DNA of 64,000 bases from Acinetobacter baumannii (GCF_016508585.1 NZ_JADVOP010000006.1:62001-126000), one strand, 5' to 3'. Numbered from the stretch's first letter, positions 1 to 9,313 are shown. The notes: generated from the sequence alone by a model not told the origin. Translations and numbers: made by a program.

Positions 1-18
1 CTCTTATGAGAAATTGAG
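1..18. repeat. 18-bp direct repeat, left copy
   Basis: The first 18 bases (CTCTTATGAGAAATTGAG) recur exactly at 6340-6357. The window edge cuts the left side, so the true repeat may be longer. The two copies bracket the DUF4189/antitoxin/hydroxyproline segment, as attachment-site or insertion duplications would. No integrase lies between them. Confidence 0.6.
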
Positions 19-142
19 GATTATCCTTCAGTGATGCCACCTAATTAAGAGGTTAACGAAGGTGCACTATTTTCACTTGTTCGTGTAACTTGTCAGTTTT
101 GTTGCTGATAGTAAATGTATTAATAAGCTAAGATAATTGAAT

Positions 143-167
143 CGCTTGCTAGTGCAGGCGGTTTTTT
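143..167 (+). terminator. Intrinsic terminator
   Basis: A 7-bp GC-rich stem (143-149 with 154-160, one G-U pair) and a TAGT loop are followed by six T. It probably ends a plus-strand gene upstream of the window. Bases 19-493 otherwise show no credible gene; a 65-codon frame at 204-401 has a TTG start and lysine/isoleucine-rich noise composition. Confidence 0.6.
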
Positions 168-493
168 GTGTATTATCGGAGATCATCGATTAAAACTTGA
201 AAATTGAGTGACCATATAATCAAGAACTCATCTGTGATATTTAAATTTACTGTTGCGAAACTTCGAATAACTGGAACTGTTTTTAAATTTTCAAAAAGTT
301 CACTTATATCTGAGCATATCGATCAGCTATGCTCCCGTATTAAAAGATTGAACTTAAAATTTCGTCGCTATCAATTCTACAGAAAATGCACTGACATTTA
401 ATAACATAAAAAACTTTAATATCATTTTAAAATTCATATAAAAAATTTCATAGTATTGCTATCAATTTTTTTAATTTTAAAGGAATTTAACGA

Positions 494-1030
494 ATGATAT
501 TGTCAAATCATCAGATTTTTAATTTATCCATTTTTTTTACTCTAATTATTTTTTTTATTACTGAGAATGCACATGCTGAAGGGAATTGTCCTTCAGGCTA
601 TTATCCAATAGGCGGACAAGGTGTTCAAGGCTGTGCGCCAATTTCCAGCGGAGGTAGTGGTGGATATTCGAATCAAAATCCACCTTTAAATCCTTTGCCT
701 GAAACATTATGGGGTGCGATTGCAGAAGATAAAAGCAATGGATTAAAGGGACGTCCAATTGGCTTTACAAGAAACTTTAAATCTAGAGATGAGGCGCAAG
801 CAAAAGCATTGAAGGCATGTGAGCAAGATGGAGGACAAAAGTGCCAAATCTCTCAAACATATTCTAGTCGCTGTGTAGCTGTGGCAGATCCAATTAAAGA
901 TGGTCAAAAATCAAAAATTTTGCTTGCTTTCTCAGAGGAACAGGCAAAAAAAGGTGCATTAGTGTTTTGTTTAAGTGAAAATTTAGAGCCTTGTCGTATT
1001 GTATATTCTGGCTGTAGTCTAGGAGACTAA
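494..1030 (+). CDS. Secreted DUF4189-domain protein
   Basis: 178 residues. An N-terminal hydrophobic segment (about residues 8-24) ends in NAHAEG, a good signal peptidase I site, so the mature protein is likely periplasmic or exported. A Gly/Ser/Pro linker follows (about 45-68). The rest begins WGAIAEDK and carries paired cysteines (KACEQDGGQKC, SRC, VFC, EPC, SGC), which matches DUF4189: a small disulfide-rich domain of unknown biochemical role. An AAAGGAAT-like ribosome site precedes the ATG. It stands alone, with about 370 bp of non-coding DNA after it. The family call is fairly safe; function is not known, and I do not infer one from its neighbours. Confidence 0.8.
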   Translation: MILSNHQIFNLSIFFTLIIFFITENAHAEGNCPSGYYPIGGQGVQGCAPISSGGSGGYSNQNPPLNPLPETLWGAIAEDKSNGLKGRPIGFTRNFKSRDEAQAKALKACEQDGGQKCQISQTYSSRCVAVADPIKDGQKSKILLAFSEEQAKKGALVFCLSENLEPCRIVYSGCSLGD

Positions 1031-1404
1031 GTACTAACAAAAATACTTAATGGCTCCTATCATAAATCATCAATTCCTTTTTCTTAAACGGCAAACTAAC
1101 AAAAAAGTGTGTTCCTTCAATACACTTAGACTTTGAGACCTGCAAGGGCTTTTTTTTCAGAATCTATTTCTAGTAATTTTGTTTATCGACTCGCTTTACG
1201 AATATTACACGCTATACACAATTTATAAATTGAAGGGTGCCGATTGATTCCATCTTTCAATTTCAATGTCATTTCCCTGAAGTTCCAATAAAGCACCTAA
1301 AACCTACAGGCCATACTTGAACACCCGTTGAGCCATTGTTGGTACTCTCTGGGTAAATTTTGAGGACTGCAAATAAAACCTCTAAAAACATTAAAAGGTG
1401 AAAA
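1031..1404. other. Intergenic gap, 374 bp
   Basis: No coding region seen in either strand. A weak inverted repeat (AAGTGT...ACACTT near 1105-1130) and a run of eight T near 1150 could end the DUF4189 transcript, but the two do not form a proper terminator together. A good Shine-Dalgarno (AAAAGGTGA) at the right edge belongs to the antitoxin gene. Confidence 0.4.
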
Positions 1405-1581
1405 ATGGAAACTATGAATCATACAAATGCTAGAGCACAGCTCTCGATACTAATGAATAAGGCTATTTTAGGCCAACCTGTCGAAGTAACTCATAAAGAC
1501 AAAGAATCCGTTGTCATTATCAGTAAATCATCTTTTGAATCTTACAAAAGGGCTAAGTTCGATCAAAACCTTACAAAGTAA
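1405..1581 (+). CDS. Orphan Phd/YefM-type antitoxin
   Basis: A 58-residue frame with a strong ribosome site (AAAAGGTGA, 1393-1401) before ATG 1405. The protein reads METMNHTNARAQLS, then an acid/valine-rich stretch with VEVTHKDKESVVIISKSSFE. This is the standard Phd/YefM layout: N-terminal arm that folds into the DNA-binding dimer ('NARAQLS', then 'PV.VT....ESVV.IS...FES'). Such antitoxins normally bind promoter DNA and neutralise a RelE/YoeB or Doc toxin encoded just downstream. Here 270 bp follow with no toxin frame, and the C-terminal toxin-binding tail is short (residues 50-58). It is either a solitary regulator or the remains of a toxin-antitoxin pair. The family call rests on sequence pattern alone. 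Confidence 0.7.
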   Translation: METMNHTNARAQLSILMNKAILGQPVEVTHKDKESVVIISKSSFESYKRAKFDQNLTK

Positions 1582-1650
1582 TTAGAGTATTGAATTTGGC
1601 AGTAACAAAAGTGATTTTTTTATTATAGCGATGTAACAACTTATTTTAAG

Positions 1651-1688
1651 AATAATTTCAGCAGTTTGGTTAAACTGTTGAAATTATT
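1651..1688. repeat. Long perfect-length hairpin (17-bp arms)
   Basis: Arms 1651-1667 and 1672-1688 pair over 17 positions with a single G-U pair, around a GGTT loop. No T-tract follows, so it is not a classical terminator. It sits between the orphan antitoxin and the AraC gene and could be an RNA processing site, a factor-dependent end, or a relic of a small element. Confidence 0.7.
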
Positions 1689-1850
1689 AAATCCCATGAA
1701 AATAAATTATTTAAAATGATCATCACTCCAATATTGTAGCAATCTGTAATTGACTTTGAATACGAATAAAATAGATACTAATTCGTATATTTGCAGATGT
1801 GTTTGCTTGCAAATGTCACATTCAAGTATTGTGGTGCAGGGATCGTGCTT

Positions 1851-2642
1851 ATGAAGTCTACAATCAGAATTAATGACATTTCTGTCTCTCATGGGGAACA
1901 TACTCATGATTTTGCCCAAATCCTATTTGGTGAACGAGGAAACGTCATCTGTGAACTGGAACATGGGGTCTTTAAATTAAAACAATCGAATGCCCTATTC
2001 TTACCATCAGATTGTCAACATCTTTATACAGGTAAAGATACAGAGAGTAGATTAATTGTCGTTGATATACCTTTAAACGATCCCACCCTAAATTCTATTT
2101 GCTTGTCTGCTGGCGTTGACCTAAAACAGCTAATCAATGAACAAGCCCTATTTAATAACATTAGTGACTTCTCCAGAGGAGTGCTTACCTCTGTTGCGCA
2201 ACAAGGGAGCAACTGGAATTACCACCATGAGTTTGTGAAACAACAAACTGCAATTCTCCTTTTGACAGATTTTCTCAAAAATCAAATTGATGAGAGCATT
2301 TTGAGAGAAAATTGCCGGTTAATTAAAAAAGGGCAAATCGATCAAATCATTGATAGAAGGCTTACTGCTCCGCCCACTGGTGAAGAATTGGCAAAAATTC
2401 TTAATATGAGTGTAAGTACGATGATTGCCAAATTTAATCAAAACCTTGGAATGCCGCCTAATAAATACATTATGAAAAGAAGAATGGAATGGGCTAAATA
2501 TTATATTGAAATATGCCATTTCAGTTTGTCTAGAGTCACTTATGAACTAGGTTTCTCAAATCAACCATCTTTCACAAGAGCTTTCAATCGTTATTATGGC
2601 TTCAGTCCAAAACAGATGAAAAAAACCTCTATTGTAAATTAA
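1851..2642 (+). CDS. AraC-family transcriptional regulator
   Basis: 263 residues from ATG 1851, preceded by AGGGA 8 bases upstream. The same frame is open from 1791, adding 20 residues, but that start lacks a ribosome site and adds sequence unlike AraC N-termini. The N-terminal part is cupin-like, with HGEHTHDFAQILFGERG (about residues 12-28) and a GVFKLKQSNALFLPS strand pair. The C-terminal third holds two helix-turn-helix motifs: one around EELAKILNMSVSTMIAKF, and the AraC signature ending in LGFSNQPSFTRAFNRYYGFSPKQ. It lies convergent to the symporter and next to the hydroxyproline operon, so I infer that it controls them; the ligand is unknown. Confidence 0.85.
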   Translation: MKSTIRINDISVSHGEHTHDFAQILFGERGNVICELEHGVFKLKQSNALFLPSDCQHLYTGKDTESRLIVVDIPLNDPTLNSICLSAGVDLKQLINEQALFNNISDFSRGVLTSVAQQGSNWNYHHEFVKQQTAILLLTDFLKNQIDESILRENCRLIKKGQIDQIIDRRLTAPPTGEELAKILNMSVSTMIAKFNQNLGMPPNKYIMKRRMEWAKYYIEICHFSLSRVTYELGFSNQPSFTRAFNRYYGFSPKQMKKTSIVN

Positions 2643-2655
2643 ATAGAGGTTTTTT
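2621..2655. terminator. Bidirectional intrinsic terminator
   Basis: A 13-bp perfect stem (2621-2633 with 2642-2654) has an A-run on its left and a T-run on its right, so it works in both directions. It overlaps the AraC stop codon and also serves the convergent symporter gene. Confidence 0.85.
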
Positions 2656-2680
2656 AATTAAAGTCTTTTAGTTTTAAAAA

Positions 2681-3916
2681 TTAAGCGATATTTGTAACAT
2701 TTTCGGTCTTGGCCTCTTCACCCTTTTCTACCACAGCTGTTCCAATTAGATCACCCGTGATATTACACACAGTATGTCCCATATCTAGCAATGGTGATAA
2801 TGCTGCAATGATTGGTAGTAACGTTAATGGAAAACCAAGAGTCGTTAACATAATCGATGCCATAATAATATCTGCACCTTTCACTCCTCCCGTACCGGCT
2901 GCTAAAAAGACTCCTAGGAAGATAGTCGTAGCAAGGAAATCAATCGTAATATCTACACCATGAGCATTGGCTGCAAATATTGCAATAACACCTAAAACAA
3001 CAGACATACCATTCATATTTACGGTAGCGCCTAGAGGAATGGTAAAGCCAAAGATTTTCTCAGAAATACCCAATTTTTCGCGCGCAATTTGCATTGTTGT
3101 AGGTAATGTTGCACTACTAGATGTGGTACTCGCCCCCATCAGCATTGCTGGGCTAATCACTTTATAGAATGTAATCGGGCGATAGCGTGTAAATAAAGCA
3201 ATGATAATTGGATAAACCACTAACATTACTATGGCAATACCAGTGACATCTGCCAAAATATAGCGTAAACCTTGCAGTAAGAACTCTCCACCAAATTTTG
3301 AGGTAGCTGTCGCCATTAATGCAAAAATACCATAAGGTGCAAATGAGATAACAATCTCAGCCATCTTGATACTTAGGTCTGCGCCTACATTAAATAGGTC
3401 TACGAGTTTTTTCCCACGCTCACCCAATGCAATAAGTGCAATCCCCATTACAATAGCAAAAATGATGATTTGTAGGATGTTTCCGTTAGACATTGATTCA
3501 ATGATATTTTTTGGAAACCAATTGACAATATTCTCTACAAAATTAAAGCTGAACTGTTTATGTACTGCTAAACTACTTACAGCTTCTTTGATATGGGCAG
3601 TTTCTTGTTTTCCAGGTGCAAAAAATAATGCAGCAATCACACCTAAAACAGTAGCTACAAAGCCTGTGACTATATAGAAACATACAGCTTTAACTCCAAT
3701 AGTTCTCAGTTTCTCAATATTCTCAAGTTTCGTCATACCAGAAACTAAACTGAAAAATACCACTGGAACGATAATTGCCTGTAATGACCTCAAGAATATA
3801 TTACCAATTGGGCTTAAAAATTCAGTTTTTTCGCCGAAGGTAAAACCTACTATAATCCCTAAAATCACGCCGATTAAGATCTTTACATACAGTTTTTGAT
3901 TCTTCCACCAATTCAT
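2681..3916 (-). CDS. Dicarboxylate/amino acid:cation symporter (DAACS/GltP type)
   Basis: 411 residues, very hydrophobic throughout, matching the usual length of the glutamate/aspartate/C4-dicarboxylate symporter family. Seen features: a start MNWWKNQKLYVKILIGVILG typical of the first membrane helix; the serine-rich re-entrant loop STSSSATLP; and GATVNMNGMSV, where most relatives carry NMDGT, so the substrate-binding region is altered (Asp replaced by Asn). The ribosome site AAGGAAAG precedes the ATG. The gene is divergent from the hydroxyproline operon over a 274-bp promoter region. I infer uptake of the imino/amino acid that the operon degrades; a glutamate or dicarboxylate role cannot be excluded. 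Confidence 0.85.
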   Translation of the reverse strand: MNWWKNQKLYVKILIGVILGIIVGFTFGEKTEFLSPIGNIFLRSLQAIIVPVVFFSLVSGMTKLENIEKLRTIGVKAVCFYIVTGFVATVLGVIAALFFAPGKQETAHIKEAVSSLAVHKQFSFNFVENIVNWFPKNIIESMSNGNILQIIIFAIVMGIALIALGERGKKLVDLFNVGADLSIKMAEIVISFAPYGIFALMATATSKFGGEFLLQGLRYILADVTGIAIVMLVVYPIIIALFTRYRPITFYKVISPAMLMGASTTSSSATLPTTMQIAREKLGISEKIFGFTIPLGATVNMNGMSVVLGVIAIFAANAHGVDITIDFLATTIFLGVFLAAGTGGVKGADIIMASIMLTTLGFPLTLLPIIAALSPLLDMGHTVCNITGDLIGTAVVEKGEEAKTENVTNIA

Positions 3917-4101
3917 CTTCTTTCCTTAAAATGAATATTTCTTATAACTCTAAGAAATAGGTTTTATTCAACAACAGTGGAAATTTCAGTTTCCAGATCA
4001 CGTCCTCTGTTGACCATAATTCATCTTAAGATTTGGTTGTTCCTTAGTATTATCAAAAATTCTTTATTTTTTACCATTTCTGTTAAGGTTCATATTTTTG
4101 A

Positions 4102-4134
4102 AATAATTGCTAAAAAATGCCTAATAATTGGTAA
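4102..4134. promoter_or_regulatory. Direct repeats 21 bp apart, candidate AraC operator
   Basis: AATAATTGCTAA (4102-4113) and AATAATTGGTAA (4123-4134) are direct repeats whose starts lie exactly 21 bp apart, two helical turns. They sit about 60-90 bp before the reductase ATG in the divergent promoter region. AraC-family activators typically bind such same-face direct half-sites, so the neighbouring AraC protein (1851-2642) is the natural candidate. Not tested. Confidence 0.5.
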
Positions 4135-4190
4135 GAACCGATGCACTCATTTAATACAAGATTGTGAAAAATGAGTAAAGGAGTATCTAA

Positions 4191-5153
4191 ATGAGTGCAA
4201 TATATGAACCTGATAATTTAAGTGATTTATTACCTTGGGATAAATTAATTCAAGCTTTAGATGATGTATTTCGTAAAGATGTTTGTTGCCCTATACGACA
4301 TCACCATGAAGTAAAAGTTCCTAATACAGATACAGCTACCCTTCTATTAATGCCAGCATGGATCGATGGAGAATATTTAGGTGTTAAACAAGTTAATGTT
4401 TTTCCTGGTAACTCAAAGTTAGGAAAACCAGGGTTAAATAGCCACTATTTACTTAGTTCAGCAACAACAGGGGATTTATTAGCTCGCTTTGACGGTAATA
4501 TTATTACGGCTCGCCGTACAGCTGCTGCTTCTGCTCTAGCTGCAAAATATCTTTCTAGAGAAGATAGCAAACATCTTTTAATGGTTGGTGCGGGCCGTGT
4601 TGCACGGAATGTTGTGCCAGCAATTCTGAATGTAAGAAACATTGAAACTGTAGAAATTTGGGACATTACACCAGCAAATGCTGATTCATTCGTAGAGGAA
4701 TTAAAAGCTGTAGGCATAAATGCTACAAGAGTTGAGCTCAACCAATTAGAAGAAGCAGTTAAAAGAGCAGATATTGTAAGTTGTGCTACTTTAAGTACTG
4801 AACCACTCATTTTAGGTGACTGGGTACAAGAAGGTGCGCATATAGATTTAATCGGAAGCTTTACACCAACTATGCGAGAAGCAGATGATCAACTCATGAA
4901 AAAGGCACGTATCTTTGCTGACTTTAAAGAAGCTGCTTTACATGAAACTGGTGACTTTATTACACCTATTGAAAAAGGTGCGATTACAGAAGATTCTATC
5001 TTAGGTGATTTTATTTCACTTAGTCGTAATCAAAAGAATGGAAGAAAAGCGCTCAATCTTCCAGAGAATTGTATAACTGTTTTTAAAGCTGTGGGTTCAT
5101 CTATTGAAGACTTAGCAGTTGCAACACTAGCTTATAATCAAGTAAAAGCTTAA
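4191..5153 (+). CDS. Delta1-pyrroline-2-carboxylate reductase / ornithine cyclodeaminase family
   Basis: 320 residues, the usual length for the ornithine cyclodeaminase/mu-crystallin family. A Rossmann NAD(P)-binding motif is visible as LMVGAGRVARNVVPA (about 130-144), preceded by the family stretch ITARRTAAASALAAKYLSR. Later conserved pieces are LIGSFTPTMREAD and VGSSIEDLAVA. The ribosome site AAAGGAG is strong. The next gene starts 11 bp downstream and reads as trans-3-hydroxy-L-proline dehydratase, whose product tautomerises to delta1-pyrroline-2-carboxylate. That pairing favours reduction to L-proline over ornithine cyclisation. This functional choice is inference from context; the family call is firm. 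Confidence 0.8.
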   Translation: MSAIYEPDNLSDLLPWDKLIQALDDVFRKDVCCPIRHHHEVKVPNTDTATLLLMPAWIDGEYLGVKQVNVFPGNSKLGKPGLNSHYLLSSATTGDLLARFDGNIITARRTAAASALAAKYLSREDSKHLLMVGAGRVARNVVPAILNVRNIETVEIWDITPANADSFVEELKAVGINATRVELNQLEEAVKRADIVSCATLSTEPLILGDWVQEGAHIDLIGSFTPTMREADDQLMKKARIFADFKEAALHETGDFITPIEKGAITEDSILGDFISLSRNQKNGRKALNLPENCITVFKAVGSSIEDLAVATLAYNQVKA

Positions 5154-5164
5154 TTGGTGAAGTA

Positions 5165-6163
5165 ATGGAAAATTATCCAAACATTGACGTTGTTGACATG
5201 CATACAGGTGGTGAGCCTCTTCGTATTATTACAAAGGGCTACCCAGCGATTGAAGGTAATACGATTCTAAAAAAAAGAAGATTCGTTATCCAACATCTTG
5301 ATCACTTAAGAAAGTTTTTAATGTTTGAACCACGCGGCCATAAAGAAATGTATGGAGCCCTTTTGGTTGAACCTAGTTTGCCAAATGCCGATTTAGCCGT
5401 TCTTTTCATGCATAACGAAGGCTATAGCACTATGTGCGGTCATGCTGTCATTGCTTTAGGACGCTTTGCAATTGATGAAGGAATTGTTGAACGCCAATTC
5501 CCTAAAACAACTGTGAATATTGAATGTCCTTGTGGTTTAGTACAAGTCGAAATTGATCCAACTACATATGAAACTTCTTTTATCAGTGTTCCAGCATTTG
5601 CCTTATTACTTGATCAAGAAATTAATTTAGACAACGGACAAAAAATTAAAGTTGATGTCAGTTATGGTGGTGCTTTTTACGCTCTCGTAGAAGACCATGT
5701 GTTGGGTCTTAATATTGAGAAAGATAGTGTTGAAAAACTGACGCATGCAGCTGACGCCGTTACCCAAAAAGCAAAAGCGCAGCTTAAATTGACTCACCCT
5801 GATAGCGATGACTTAGCGTTCTTATATGGAACGATTATTACAGATAGCAATCTACCTTTGAAGAAACCATCAAAAAATATATGTATTTTTGCGGATGCTC
5901 AAGTTGATCGTAGTCCAACTGGATCTGGCGTTACCGCCCGTATGGCTCAAGCCTACTCAAGAGGTATTTATCAGATCGGTGAACAAGCAAACTTTAAAAG
6001 TATTGTAAATTCAGAATTTAGAGCAGAAGTACATTCTACTGCTGATTTTGAAGACCTAAATGCAGTTCAAGTCAAAGTTTTTGGTAAAGGTTTTTATACT
6101 GGTCGCTCGAGTTTTATTTATGACGAAGGTGATGAATTAGGCAAAGGCTTCTTATGTAGATAA
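5165..6163 (+). CDS. Trans-3-hydroxy-L-proline dehydratase (proline racemase family)
   Basis: 332 residues of the proline racemase superfamily: VDMHTGGEPLRI at the N-terminus, then EGYSTMCGHAVIALG with catalytic-type Cys91, and VDRSPTGSGVTARMA near the C-terminus. In true proline and 4-hydroxyproline epimerases the second motif reads SPCG, with two catalytic cysteines. Here the second position is Thr252. A Cys/Thr pair is the known signature of trans-3-hydroxy-L-proline dehydratases, which eliminate water instead of racemising. It forms an operon with the upstream reductase (11-bp gap); together they would convert trans-3-hydroxyproline to proline. Substrate assignment rests on this residue swap plus context. 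Confidence 0.82.
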   Translation: MENYPNIDVVDMHTGGEPLRIITKGYPAIEGNTILKKRRFVIQHLDHLRKFLMFEPRGHKEMYGALLVEPSLPNADLAVLFMHNEGYSTMCGHAVIALGRFAIDEGIVERQFPKTTVNIECPCGLVQVEIDPTTYETSFISVPAFALLLDQEINLDNGQKIKVDVSYGGAFYALVEDHVLGLNIEKDSVEKLTHAADAVTQKAKAQLKLTHPDSDDLAFLYGTIITDSNLPLKKPSKNICIFADAQVDRSPTGSGVTARMAQAYSRGIYQIGEQANFKSIVNSEFRAEVHSTADFEDLNAVQVKVFGKGFYTGRSSFIYDEGDELGKGFLCR

Positions 6164-6197
6164 ATGCAATTTCAAAGATTTAAATTTTCTACTAAAT

Positions 6198-6228
6198 GAG
6201 CTACTTAGTTTTCTATAAGTAGCTCTTT
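6198..6228 (+). terminator. Intrinsic terminator after hydroxyproline operon
   Basis: Perfect 10-bp stem, GAGCTACTTA (6198-6207) with TAAGTAGCTC (6216-6225), followed by a short T-tract. It lies 35 bp after the dehydratase stop. The remaining bases to mutS (about 6230-6523) hold the right direct repeat and no gene. Confidence 0.7.
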
Positions 6229-6339
6229 GTTCATTTTATCAATCGCTCGACCAGATAGCGTCATCTTTCTTTTTGCTGTTTATTCCTCCATTCAGCGCAG
6301 AATTGTTTTTTATTAATTCGCGTCAATTTGCTAAGATGG

Positions 6340-6357
6340 CTCTTATGAGAAATTGAG
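6340..6357. repeat. 18-bp direct repeat, right copy
   Basis: Exact copy of bases 1-18, placed about 165 bp before the mutS start. It may be the right border of the accessory segment. Sequence on either side of the two copies diverges at once. Confidence 0.6.
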
Positions 6358-6523
6358 CTAATCATCTCCCCTTTGTTGATTTAATTTTAACAATCCCGAG
6401 TAACCTTCAAGGTATACTTCCTTTTTTGATTAGTTCAGACCACTCAGAAAAATTGGATTTGGTTAGACGGCCAGGCTACTTTTAGATTGATTTTTTTTGC
6501 TTAAATTCAGGGATTTCACATAC

Positions 6524-9178
6524 ATGAATAATACAGAAATAACGGCTGACTTATCTTCTCACACCCCTATGATGCAGCAATATTTAAAAGTAAAAATGCA
6601 GCATCCGCATTCACTCATGTTCTATCGCATGGGCGACTTTTACGAACTTTTCTTTGATGATGCAAAAAAAGCAGCCAAACTACTTGGAATTACGCTCACG
6701 CACCGTGGAAAAGCCAATGGTGAACCTATTCCAATGGCAGGTGTACCTTATCATGCTGCTGAAGGCTACTTGGCCCGTTTAGTCAAAAAAGGCGAAGCTG
6801 TGGTGATCTGTGAGCAGATTGGTGAAGTCACAGGAAAAGGACCTGTTGAACGTGGTGTCGTCAGAATCATTACCCCAGGCACACTCACTGACGATGCCTT
6901 ATTGACCGCGACACAGTCATCCAATCTTGTTGCCTTATGCTTTCAGCAAAATCAGATCGGTATAGCCCTGCTTGACCTAAGTGCAGGTATTTTTAAAGTT
7001 CAGCAGCAAGATTTTAAATCTGAAAATCTTGCGATTGAACTGGCACGATTGATGCCAAGTGAAATTCTAGTCGATGAAGACATTGTCGATCCCAATATTA
7101 TTGAGCAAATAAAAAAACAAATTGAGTGTCCTATCACCAAACGCCCTAATGTTGATTTCAATTTAAATAATGCACAAAAAACCTTGTGTGATCAGTTTGC
7201 TGTTTCTACACTTTCTGGCTTTGGGATTGATCATTTACCCCTGGCTAAAGCCGCAGCTGCTGCCTTACTTCATTATGCGAAAGAAACTCAAAAAACGGCT
7301 TTGCCGCATATTCGTTCAATTAAATTAGAACAAAGTTCAGATTTTATTGCACTGGATCCTGTCACTCGGCGCAATTTAGAAATTATTGATCCTCTGTTTG
7401 AACATGGAACATCCTTATTTGGTCTGATCAATGATTGCCAAACTGCCATGGGAGGTCGTCTGCTTGCACGTACCTTGATGCAACCTATACGTGACACGCA
7501 AATATTAGATGAACGACTTGATGCAACAGATACATTGCTCAAAGGTTACCATGAAGCCCCCGTACGTTTAGTGCTCAAAGAAATTGGAGATATTGAACGT
7601 GTGTTAAGTCGGGTCGCGCTGGGGAGTGCACGCCCGCGTGATTTGGTACAACTACGTCAGGCATGCGCACAAATCCCCTTTTTAAGACATGCCCTGCAGC
7701 CTATTCTCAATACCCAACAATCTAAATTAATTGGGCAATTGAATGAAGAATTGGGCGATTTTAATGGATTGCACCAGCGTTTGATGTCTGCCATCGTTGA
7801 ACATCCACCTGTTTTTTTGCGCGACGGTAATGTCATTGCCGAAGGCTTCGATACTGAATTAGACGAACTTCGTAAAATCCGTGATCATGCTGGACAATTT
7901 CTGATTGATCTGGAAATCAAGGAACGTGAATCAACAGGAATTAACACCTTAAAAATTGGTTATAACCGTGTAAGTGGTTATTACATTGAACTAACACGTG
8001 CTCAGGCAGAGCAGGCACCTGAACATTATATTCGTCGTCAGACATTAAAAAATGCTGAACGCTACATTACGCCAGAGTTAAAGTCTTTTGAAGATAAAGT
8101 ACTTTCCAGTGAATCTCGTGCATTGGCTAGGGAAAAGTTGCTTTTTGAAATGTTGCTAGATGAGTTAAGAGCGGATATTGCCAATTTGCAGATGATGAGT
8201 GCCTCCATTGCACATATTGATCTATTGGCGAACTTTGCACATCAAGCGCGTTTAAACAACTGGAATCGACCTGAATATAGCCCAGAAATCGGCATTAAAA
8301 TTACCGCTGGTCGTCATCCTGTGGTTGAATCCCTGAGTAAAGCACCATTTACGCCAAACGATACCCATCTTGATTTCAATCATCGCATGGCAATCATTAC
8401 AGGTCCAAATATGGGCGGGAAATCGACTTTCATGCGTCAAACTGCTCTGATCAGTTTACTCGCCTACTGTGGCAGTTTCGTTCCTGCCAAAGCCGCAAAA
8501 CTTGGTCCCATAGATCGTATCTTTACTCGTATTGGTTCTGCCGATGATTTATCTACCGGTAAATCAACCTTCATGGTGGAAATGACTGAAACCTCACAAA
8601 TTTTACATCATGCCACCAATCAGTCTTTGGTGCTGATGGATGAGGTTGGTCGAGGGACAAGTACCTATGACGGTTTGTCGCTGGCTTGGGCATGTGTGCT
8701 CGACTTAACCAAACGCATCAAATGCTTATGCCTTTTTGCAACCCACTATTTTGAATTAACTGAATTATCAAAAGAAGTCGCAATTGATAATTATCATGTC
8801 ACGGCAAAAGAGTTAAATGGTAATTTGATTTTATTGCATAAGGTACAACAAGGCCCTGCCAGTCAAAGCCATGGCTTACAAGTCGCAAAACTTGCAGGTA
8901 TTCCTGCTGGAGTAATCAAAGAAGCTCAAAAACGCTTAAAAATTTTAGAAAAGCAACAACAGCAACAATTGCAATCCGTCGTACAAAATGACTTATTTGC
9001 AGACTTAAACAGTATTGAAACTGTAGAGACGGAACAAATCATCGAAATTGAGAAAGTCATTGAAATCATCAAGCCCTCTCCTGTGCTTGATACTTTGGCA
9101 AATATCGACCTTGATGATCTAACCCCTCGTCAAGCCCTTGAGCAATTGTATGCACTTAAAGCAGCTTTGAAGTCATAA
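6524..9178 (+). CDS. mutS: DNA mismatch repair protein MutS
   Basis: 884 residues from ATG 6524, with AGGGA upstream; an in-frame TTG at 6497 has no ribosome site. MutS recognises mismatches as a dimer and recruits MutL using ATP. Seen: the N-terminal mismatch-reading motif [14 protein letters not shown] with the Phe-x-Glu that stacks on the mispair; the core/lever region; Walker [10 protein letters not shown] starting at residue 627; Walker [17 protein letters not shown] (Asp706); and the helix-turn-helix dimer region near [11 protein letters not shown]. The C-terminus ([15 protein letters not shown]) matches the usual tetramer tail. It stands alone and complete. Confidence 0.98.
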   Translation: MNNTEITADLSSHTPMMQQYLKVKMQHPHSLMFYRMGDFYELFFDDAKKAAKLLGITLTHRGKANGEPIPMAGVPYHAAEGYLARLVKKGEAVVICEQIGEVTGKGPVERGVVRIITPGTLTDDALLTATQSSNLVALCFQQNQIGIALLDLSAGIFKVQQQDFKSENLAIELARLMPSEILVDEDIVDPNIIEQIKKQIECPITKRPNVDFNLNNAQKTLCDQFAVSTLSGFGIDHLPLAKAAAAALLHYAKETQKTALPHIRSIKLEQSSDFIALDPVTRRNLEIIDPLFEHGTSLFGLINDCQTAMGGRLLARTLMQPIRDTQILDERLDATDTLLKGYHEAPVRLVLKEIGDIERVLSRVALGSARPRDLVQLRQACAQIPFLRHALQPILNTQQSKLIGQLNEELGDFNGLHQRLMSAIVEHPPVFLRDGNVIAEGFDTELDELRKIRDHAGQFLIDLEIKERESTGINTLKIGYNRVSGYYIELTRAQAEQAPEHYIRRQTLKNAERYITPELKSFEDKVLSSESRALAREKLLFEMLLDELRADIANLQMMSASIAHIDLLANFAHQARLNNWNRPEYSPEIGIKITAGRHPVVESLSKAPFTPNDTHLDFNHRMAIITGPNMGGKSTFMRQTALISLLAYCGSFVPAKAAKLGPIDRIFTRIGSADDLSTGKSTFMVEMTETSQILHHATNQSLVLMDEVGRGTSTYDGLSLAWACVLDLTKRIKCLCLFATHYFELTELSKEVAIDNYHVTAKELNGNLILLHKVQQGPASQSHGLQVAKLAGIPAGVIKEAQKRLKILEKQQQQQLQSVVQNDLFADLNSIETVETEQIIEIEKVIEIIKPSPVLDTLANIDLDDLTPRQALEQLYALKAALKS

Positions 9179-9313
9179 GCCAATATTTCAGAACCTGCTT
9201 GTTATTTAAGCGGGTTCTAGAAAAGCATATTGCAAACAAAGTGAAAATCTGAATACTACAACACACAATTTTAATATATCAAAACTAGTTGAAACAAATT
9301 CGAGGATTGTAAA

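Noticed and set aside
204-401. 65-codon frame near the window start
   Set aside because: TTG start, no ribosome site, low-complexity Lys/Ile/Ser composition.
4445-4810. 121-codon minus-strand open frame
   Set aside because: Antisense to the pyrroline-carboxylate reductase gene, which is clearly the real gene.
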